From Bimuria novae-zelandiae CBS 107.79 (lineage: Eukaryota; Ascomycota; Dothideomycetes; Pleosporales; Didymosphaeriaceae), in contig ML976685.1 in NCBI GenBank assembly GCA_010015655.1, positions 621,942-685,941 of the forward strand: a stretch of DNA of 64,000 nucleotides, written 5' to 3'. This document shows, piece by piece, positions 57,459 to 64,000 of this stretch; within the stretch, counting starts at the first letter, position 1, and each line of letters begins with the position of its first letter. Under the pieces are notes generated by a model. The model did no database searches. It had not been told where the DNA came from and saw only the letters and a list, made by a program, of their open reading frames with translations. The position numbers and the translations under genes are program-made.

Positions 57459-57956
57459 TCAACAGCCGTACCTATGGTACCTAGCCTCGTCAACATCAAA
57501 AGGCGTTGCTTGCTCCGGTTTAGTCCAGAACTGCTCGTCCTGGGGAAACACACAGGACTAAGACACATCGCACTGTCCCACCTAACGCCATACCTGCACG
57601 GCTTGACGGTTGGATGCGGTGTTTGCCCACAATTTCTTCTCGAAGGCATTCCAACCAACAGGTCCCATTCCACAGACTTCACACCGATCCCCTCCATAAT
57701 CGTCCAACATAACATAGATATCGTGGCGGAGAGCGGTGTCAAAATCCCTAATCGCACAGTCCTGAACCGTACACTCGTTCGCGATAGCACTGTCAGACAA
57801 GAGCTTGTCGGTAATTGCCAGGGCGGAATTCGGAAGGCGCGTCCCACCGAGAAGATCATCGCCACTCACCCTTGGACGGCAAGTGCAGAGGTGACAGCAG
57901 AGATGCGTACAAGAACTATTCGTACTGTTTTTAAAGCTCGTCTTACGCGTTGCCAA
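57459..57956 (-). CDS. Hypothetical protein, 5' end unresolved
   Basis: Two exons are clear at the 3' side: a frame ending at 57594 joins by a 54-bp phase-0 intron to 57539-57459, giving NRQAVQ/DEQFWTKPEQATPF and the end YHRYGC. The main exon has a helical part (LPNSALAITDKLLSDSAIAN) and then alternating Cys and Asp residues (CTVQDCAIRDFDTALRHDIY, DRCEVCGMGPVGW). The 5' end is not settled. No ATG is in frame at the expected place, and an alternative frame at about 57880-57935 reads like the hydrophobic core of a signal peptide (VRIVLVRISAVTSALAVQG) ending at a donor-like GTGAGT. It is probably a small secreted protein. Confidence 0.5.
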
Positions 57957-58269
57957 GATCAGCTCTGGTGATGGTCATCACGATTATCATCTGACTTGAG
58001 GCCTGCACAGTTTTGAGAAGCTCGACTAGCGATTCCAGGAAAGCACAACCCATATCGACTACCCAATACGAAGGTGCAACCAAGGTCCGTAGTGTTGATC
58101 TGTCTGCAGCCATATACGTTGCCATTGCTCGGATAGACTGTATTGAAGCTTTTCCTCCACGCGCTTACTCTCCAGAGTAACATTCAAAATGACCCACCCT
58201 ACGTGAGGAAACAATCCTTGGCACCGAACGCCGTCCCATGCATCCATCAGCCGTCATGCCCCACATCTT
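57957..58269. other. Intergenic spacer
   Basis: 313 bp. It may include 5' exon or leader of the preceding hypothetical gene and the 3' flank of eIF3i. Confidence 0.4.
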
Positions 58270-59510
58270 TTACAAGTTCGCCAGCTCCTGCGCCTTTTCC
58301 CTCTCCACCTCATACAGGAAGTCGAAGTAGCCCTTGTCGAAGTGGTGCACACGGACGTAACCGTCTTCTCCTCCGCTGCAGTATCCGAGGCCTTGCGGGT
58401 GTACGGCGACGTAGTTGAGCGGGCCGAAGTGGCCCCTCACACGTCCGATTTCCTCGCAGAAGATCTTGTGGTAGAAGCGAGCTTCGAACTTTCCTTGACG
58501 GGCGCTGGTGGTGGTGACGTCCATGGCGGCTTGGCCACCGCCGAGGATTACGAAGTCCTTGACCGGGGTAATGGCGGCGCTGTTTAGGGGCGTGTCGGTA
58601 ACGTAGGTCTTCAGCACTTCGAGGCTGTCGGCGGCAGAGATCTGGGGAATAGAGTGAGCTTCGGCACGATCTGGTGCAGAAAATGGTTTTCAAAGGGATA
58701 ATCGAGACCAGATTGGAGATGCAGGGGCAGAGCCTGAAGAAAAAAGTTGCTTACCTTCGCCGTCTTGTCCTTTGAAGCAGTAATGAAGTATGTGCGGTCC
58801 TGAGACCATTGGAGATCGGTGACTGTCGAGATTAGCAATGTGAGATTCCACAAGCCCAGTGTAACAGGATGACGTACTCAACATATCTGTCTCGTGCACC
58901 TGTGTGTTGTAGAGGAGCTCTCCATTCTTTGCATCGAACTGCGAGACACTGCCATCCTCGTGTCCGGCGATGATGTAGTGCGCAAGGTAGCTAAATCCGG
59001 CAACTGTGGGCTTGCTGTCTTCGCACACAATCCTCAGGATGTGCTCGTCTGACTGCTTCGCCTCCGGGTCGGGGTCGATCTCGTAGACGACGATGGTACC
59101 GAGATGGCCAGACCTCTTCTCGGTAACACCCAGCAGCTGCCTGCCGTCTGCTGAAAACTCGACGCGCTTGATCGATGTGGGGAAGTCCCAGGTCTTCAGC
59201 AGCTTGCCGGTCTTGACCTCCCATAACCGCATCGTGTTGTCGGCACCGCCGGTCGCGAGGAGTGTGGAAGTGGGGTCGACGTCGACAGTCCAGAGTGCGC
59301 CCTGGTGGCCGTGGTATGTCCCTAACCTTTCGCCATTGTGTGAGACTGCTTCATGTGAGACAAATGCATGTAGAGCTTCCCCCAGCGGGGCAACTAACAC
59401 CAAGCGCACACGACGTGGTCCTTCGATACAGAGAAGATTATGTCGCCGTCGGGGTTATATTTGACTTGCGTGAGCGCACGCTCATGGCCGGACAGCAATA
59501 TGGGCCTCAT
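58270..59510 (-). CDS. TIF34: Eukaryotic translation initiation factor 3 subunit i (eIF3i)
   Basis: Four exons (59510-59399, 59345-58878, 58822-58755, 58641-58270; introns 53, 55 and 113 bp) give 339 residues, the normal length. The start [19 protein letters not shown] is the conserved eIF3i beginning. WD-type repeats follow, with the diagnostic [20 protein letters not shown] and [18 protein letters not shown], then [14 protein letters not shown] and a final blade [14 protein letters not shown]. eIF3i is a seven-bladed beta-propeller that binds eIF3b and eIF3g and helps 40S scanning. Exon 1 ends TGG-T/GTTAGT, a slightly unusual donor that is required to keep frame. Housekeeping, cytosolic. 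Confidence 0.95.
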
Positions 59511-59904
59511 GTTGGCGGCGTGTGTGGAGGAAGGCGATCGGGGTCGAGGTGGCGGCGCAAAGGCGTTTATGAAATTTCGCGAATGAGTCGCTTCATAATG
59601 CGGGATGGTGTTGAAGTGGGCTGGGTCCGCGCTACCATCATAGCCTAGCCGAATGTGACCTAGCGGATATCCCGCATCCTTCGTGACGTGGAACGGTTCT
59701 CGACTCATCTCTCACGTTCCTCGTTCGTTGCGGATGGATCTGCATGAGTCGCAAATAATCTACGCTCCTTACTTGGAGAGTCCAAAACGGTACTCGCCCT
59801 TGACTCACCACGGCACTCGCCGCGCCCTTGAAGCAGACCGACGAACCGGCAACGAAAGGCAATCATCAGACATCAATTTTATTTGCACTTGCAACTCCTA
59901 CCGC
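59511..59904. other. Intergenic spacer
   Basis: 394 bp between the eIF3i start and the isocitrate lyase stop; no element recognised. Confidence 0.45.
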
Positions 59905-61679
59905 TCACTTGAACTGATCCTCCGTAACGCCCTTCCCCATAGCCGCCGTCGAGCTCACGCCGCCGCTCACCATCTTGAGCAAGCCGTCTGCATAGTTTGC
60001 ACCACTCCACTTCTGGTGCGTCAAAACCTCCACCTTTCTCTCCGCCTCCGGCTCCTGGATGATCTCGCCGTACGCCCGCATACCCTGCTTCGCGTAGGCT
60101 TTCGAGAACGTGTCGGCCATGAGTGCGGTCTGGTGGAGACCGGCTAGGGTAATAAACTGCCAGCAGTAGCCTAGTTGACCTAGACGCTGAATGTACGTCT
60201 CTTGCTCGTCGCGCGGCATCGCCGTCTTCCAGTTGAAGGATGGAGAAAGGTTGTATGCCAGCCTAAGTGTATCTGGTTAGAAAAGAGAAGGAAGGAAGGA
60301 ATGGCGAAACCATAACGTACTTTTGTTCAGGCCAAACAGCGTGTACACCGTCGGCGAACTCCTTCGCTTGCCCGTAATCAGGCTTTGCCGACTCCATCCA
60401 TATCATATCCGCATAGGGCGCATACGCCACGGCACGGTTGATAGCGCACTGGCATCCACCTTTATACCTATAGTACCCCTCGCGGCTCCTGGCAGCATCC
60501 CAGTCGAAGAAGACGTCCACGCCGGTGAGACCCTTGGCAATGGCGCGAGCCTCTGTGTTGCTCTTGCCCTTGCTCTTCTCCAAAAATTCTTGGATCATGC
60601 CCTGCTTGTTGACGTGCACGCCCGCGTTGATGGTGTCGATGACTGCCTCGTGGAACAGCTTAAGATGTGCCTCTTTCATCCATGCGTCCTCGATTGCTTG
60701 CAGTTCAGCGCCGTTTTTGCCTGCTTGCTCGGCGGAGTGCATGAGCTCGCCGAGGGATTGCAGCGCAGGATTCGTGCTGCCCAGGATGTAGTGATGATCG
60801 CGAGGGTCGATGGTTGAAGTGATGAGGGTTGCGGCTTCGGAGTCGGTGCGCGCGACTGCGAGGAGATCGACGCCTTGAGAATCTCAGTCAGTCTGCCGTT
60901 AGAGATTTGGTATACAATTTTCTCCGCTTACCCATGATATCTGCTTGCGCTCGGATAGCGACGAGACGATTGATGTGCTCACTGATAGGCACCAGCACCT
61001 TGCCTGCCATGTGTCCGCACTTCTTCGTTCCAGGCGCCTGATCCTCGATATGGATGCCAGCTGCACCTTTCTCCACGAACAACTTCGTCAGCTTCATGAT
61101 GGCAGTAAGGCCTCCGTGTCCGGTATCTGCATCCGCGATAATGGGACGCAAGAAGTCGACGTTAGGCGCGTTCGCACGATTAGCTTTGGGCGTAGTGAGG
61201 CGCTCTTCTCGCTGCTTCCGGTCGTGGAACAGTTGTGCCATGAACAGATGACCAACTTTATTCGGTACGGTCGTGTAAGGGTAATCTGCTAGATCTGGAC
61301 CAGGCTCATCAGTCGACGATGCCGTCGACGAGCATTGCCAGCCAGACACGTAGACGGTGTCCAGATACTTCGCCATCTGGGTGACCATGACAGGATCCAG
61401 ACAGCCGTATGTGAAGCTCACATCTTTGTTCTGTCCTTGATCAGCCATCATCAAATGGACATGGGATGGTCATACCTTGAACCTGCCTTCAACAATGTTC
61501 CAAAGCTTCTTCGCCTGCGCATTGCTGGGGTACCCAAACTTCAATGTGCCTCTCTTCTGCACAATCTGCTCAGCTGTGAACGGTCTCCGCGTATATCTCC
61601 ACCTCGAGTCTGACCACCACTTCTTCAGCTCCTCCACCTCTTGCAGATACTGCTTTTCTTCGGCCTCAATATTCGCCAT
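59905..61679 (-). CDS. ICL1: Isocitrate lyase
   Basis: Four exons (61679-61476, 61430-60932, 60873-60321, 60262-59905; introns 45-58 bp) give 537 residues, typical for fungal enzymes. The active-site signature KKCGHM, with catalytic Cys, lies at about residue 215 after [11 protein letters not shown]. Also present are the Mg-binding region [10 protein letters not shown], and [20 protein letters not shown] and NLSPSFNWK further on. The enzyme splits isocitrate into succinate and glyoxylate in the glyoxylate cycle, allowing growth on acetate, fatty acids or ethanol. It acts in peroxisomes or cytosol and is usually induced by C2 carbon sources and repressed by glucose; no such element was identified in the promoter by eye. 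In plant-pathogenic fungi it supports early infection on lipid reserves. Confidence 0.96.
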
Positions 61680-62500
61680 CTTGATCTTGTATCTATAGCA
61701 ATGCAAACACTCGGTCCAAAAAGTGCAGTTGTATACAAACAAAGAATGAAGGAAGTTTACTATTTCTTTGAAGCAGGACGATCAGACGGTGGGACTCTCC
61801 CGTAGCCTCGGCAGTCAACTAACCACACACTTCGCACGTTCGCGGCGAGCCGGCCAAGCTCGTATGTATGCAGCGCATCATGGTGCCAAACCAAACCACC
61901 GACCCCGGATCCCAGGACCGGAAAGGTCTAAATCCAGCTGCCGGGCTAGCCAGTAGCAGTGCTCGGACACAACCGGGTAGGCGCACCATTGACACACGAG
62001 GGCGTGACCGAGGTCATCGTAGTGCGGATCTTGGGTCAGAACCGTACGAACTTGCCCCTCGGTCCAAAGGACGTGCTGGGGGAGGGCGGAGATCTGGGGG
62101 TGGGGCAACGGGGGAGCATTCGGATGAAATTGGCTTGGCTTATGATGTTTAAACTTCAGTGTTTGGCCACTGAATCTGCATGAACTGGTTCTCTGAATTC
62201 CACATCAGGGCAGGTTGAGGGTAGCACGCGACCACCGAGCTTCACATGTTACTTTATTTTCAAAATTGACGCGCGTGAAAGAGCAGCAGCATGTGAACGG
62301 AGGCGGTGCACAGCGTGATCCGCTAACCGGTTTGAGTACCTCGGTTAATGGGCGGGCTAGAGCGGTCGAGGTTGTGTCACCATCACGATCACAGAACCTA
62401 GGTGATCGCTTCTCCACGTGAAGACGCATCAGAGGCGTGAATATCCGTTGATTGCCTTCCCCGTCGTCTTATGGGTGTCCATTTAGCCCGCAGATGCCAG
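61680..62500. other. Upstream region of isocitrate lyase
   Basis: 821 bp between the isocitrate lyase start and the stop of the DUF1365 gene. No gene recognised. It should carry the carbon-source control elements of isocitrate lyase. Confidence 0.45.
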
Positions 62501-64000
62501 CTATATATATCCCTTTGCGAGACCATACACGTGACATAAGCTCAGGGATACCAAAGCTATCGCCCAAGAAAACAATAAGCCAGTGCCATGGAAAAGATCG
62601 TCACTCTCAGCCCGCCAGACCGTCATCTTGACACCTACCCAGCAGAATACCACCCGCAAGCAGAGATCCATAAAATCGATGATTCCCGTGAAACCCAGTG
62701 CGTATCTCTGAGCTAGAAGGAGCTTCGTTACTGCTCTCCTGTAAGCGCCAGCGTAATGCTTCTGAGTATGTGTCCGCACGAAGCGATCCATCTCCGAGAA
62801 CGAGTGCTCGCGAATATCGTCGATCTTGAACTCGACGGACTTTGGCGAGATGGGATACGCGGGTTCGGCAGGTGGGCATCGCAATTTTCTAAGAAGCGTC
62901 CACCGCAGCTCATCCAGGTAACTTCGTCGAGTGAGCTGCTCATCCTCTTTCAGCTGTTCCAATACCTTATCCGGTAGAAGCAGTGGCAATAGGGTAGGCT
63001 GCGATATTCTGAGCGTGCGGTTCCTCTCCTCCGTGATGAGACATTCGCGATCCAAGGCCTCCCAGGTATGCGCGTAGTGTACGAAACGGGAATAGAACGC
63101 GCCAGTCGTCACCTGTATGTACAAGTTCTGGACTTTCTCCACACGACCGCGTCGGTGTGTAGTCGCAATGGCATCTTTTGGCTTGGCAGGGATTGCAGTC
63201 TCGTATGTGATGTGGAAGGGGTTCGTAGAGAAGTGCACGACGTAGTAGAGGTAGTCACGGAAGACCTGTTGCAGAAAACTGGTCAATATCAGCTGGGTAG
63301 AAGCGAATCCAGTGCGGGTACTGTTACCATTCGGTTTGCGAGGGCAACCGACCGATACTGGAGGCTAGTACTTCAGGTCGAAACCACACGTGTAGACCTC
63401 GTCGGAAATACAGCACATAGGCTTCTTTCAGAATCCGGGGGAATGTCATGAATCCCACCCAACCCCAAGCAGCGATGAACTTCATAATGCCGAACAAGCC
63501 CATGTGCTCAAGGTCCTGCGCTCCTGCAACCGAGAAGAGTCGGGCGACTAATTTCGAATGGTCTTTTGAAGACTTCAACGTGATGGTAATATCGATCGTT
63601 GGAGAAGACGTAGGAGATGGAAACGGCTGAAGCGCCTTTAATGCATAGCCACCGCCTTTGCGTGAGTTGAAAGGCGATACATGAAACTCCTTCGTCCAAT
63701 AATCGGCAAACGCGGTCTTGGGTCTTGGAGGAACTAGCATTTCCTCGTCTGGAGTCTGAGGTGGACTTGTTGGGCTCGACCCATCCAGTAGGTATATGTG
63801 TCGTTCTCCAAATGTATTGTTCACTTCCGTGATCATCCTCGTGAGTTGGTGGTCACGGTTGTAGATGTACCAGAATGAGGCGGGATTGAATGAATACCCA
63901 AAGAAACGCGGCGCGGTTACCAGATAAGCGTAGGACCATTCGGAGTCTTCCACCCCCTACTCAGTCAGTATATGAGGTATTCTCACACGGGTGGTACATA
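62501..64000 (-). CDS. DUF1365-domain protein (5' end outside the window)
   Basis: At least two exons lie in the window: about 63956-63328 and 63278-62501 (49-bp intron, phase 2). An acceptor at about 63957 shows that the gene continues upstream beyond the window. The first part carries the DUF1365 core, with YLVTAPRFFGYSFNPASFWY, then TEVNNTFGERHIYLL and later EFHVSPFNSRKGGGY. The second exon (259 codons) is fungal-specific, with Trp-rich and helical stretches and two hydrophobic segments near the C-terminus (GIIDFMDLCLRVVFCWVGV and LFSWAIALVSLSLCHVYGL), so the protein is probably membrane-bound. In bacteria DUF1365 proteins sit in lipid-related operons; their biochemical role is not firmly known. 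Confidence 0.82.

Overview
The window is nuclear DNA of a filamentous ascomycete (Pezizomycotina). The signs are many short spliceosomal introns (about 45-90 bp, GT-AG with a few GC-AG, branch sites of the CTAAC/CTGAC kind), a cell-wall-integrity MAP kinase of the Slt2/MpkA type, a glyoxylate-cycle isocitrate lyase, a family 3 pectate lyase, GPI-type wall proteins and small cysteine-rich secreted proteins. Protein flavour and gene content fit Dothideomycetes best; that is an inference, not a measurement. Exon structures given here were worked out by hand from reading frames, splice sites and phase agreement.

Layout. 0.8-3.7 kb: a histidine-phosphatase gene and a divergent PRKRIP1-like gene. 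3.7-14 kb: a gene-poor stretch with a proline-rich repeat secreted protein (6 kb), decayed gene remnants (7-8.4 kb), a diverged tandem array of roughly 220-340 bp units (10.1-11.5 kb), the tail of a non-LTR retroelement (12.8-13.2 kb) and a small conserved hydrophilic protein (13.4-14 kb). 14.7-27.3 kb: housekeeping and regulatory genes (a 1729-residue disordered protein, the DEAD-box helicase HAS1, an NAD(P)-binding epimerase-like protein, the MAP kinase). 28.2-35.5 kb: two divergently transcribed surface-protein genes, a membrane-anchored aspartic-protease-fold protein lacking one catalytic Asp and a seven-module GPI-type wall protein. 36-44.5 kb: a protein with a Zn2Cys6-like cysteine arrangement, a pectate lyase and an uncharacterised five-exon gene. 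44.8-46 kb: a secreted protein of four six-cysteine modules. 46.9-54.8 kb: an OTU deubiquitinase, a thiol/thiopurine methyltransferase-family protein, two DHA1-type MFS transporters and, between them, an acetyltransferase gene with an in-frame stop. 55-58 kb: a small hAT-like MITE and secreted or unresolved small genes. 58.2-64 kb: eIF3i, isocitrate lyase and a DUF1365 protein that runs off the window.

Working together: HAS1 and eIF3i serve ribosome assembly and translation initiation; the MAP kinase and the wall/surface proteins belong to the cell-envelope theme; pectate lyase, the secreted cysteine-rich proteins and isocitrate lyase suit a plant-associated or plant-debris lifestyle. There is no secondary-metabolite core enzyme, CRISPR array or rRNA, and I found no convincing tRNA. 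The most distinctive feature is the four-module, 24-cysteine secreted protein in which every module is split by a phase-0 intron at the same place.
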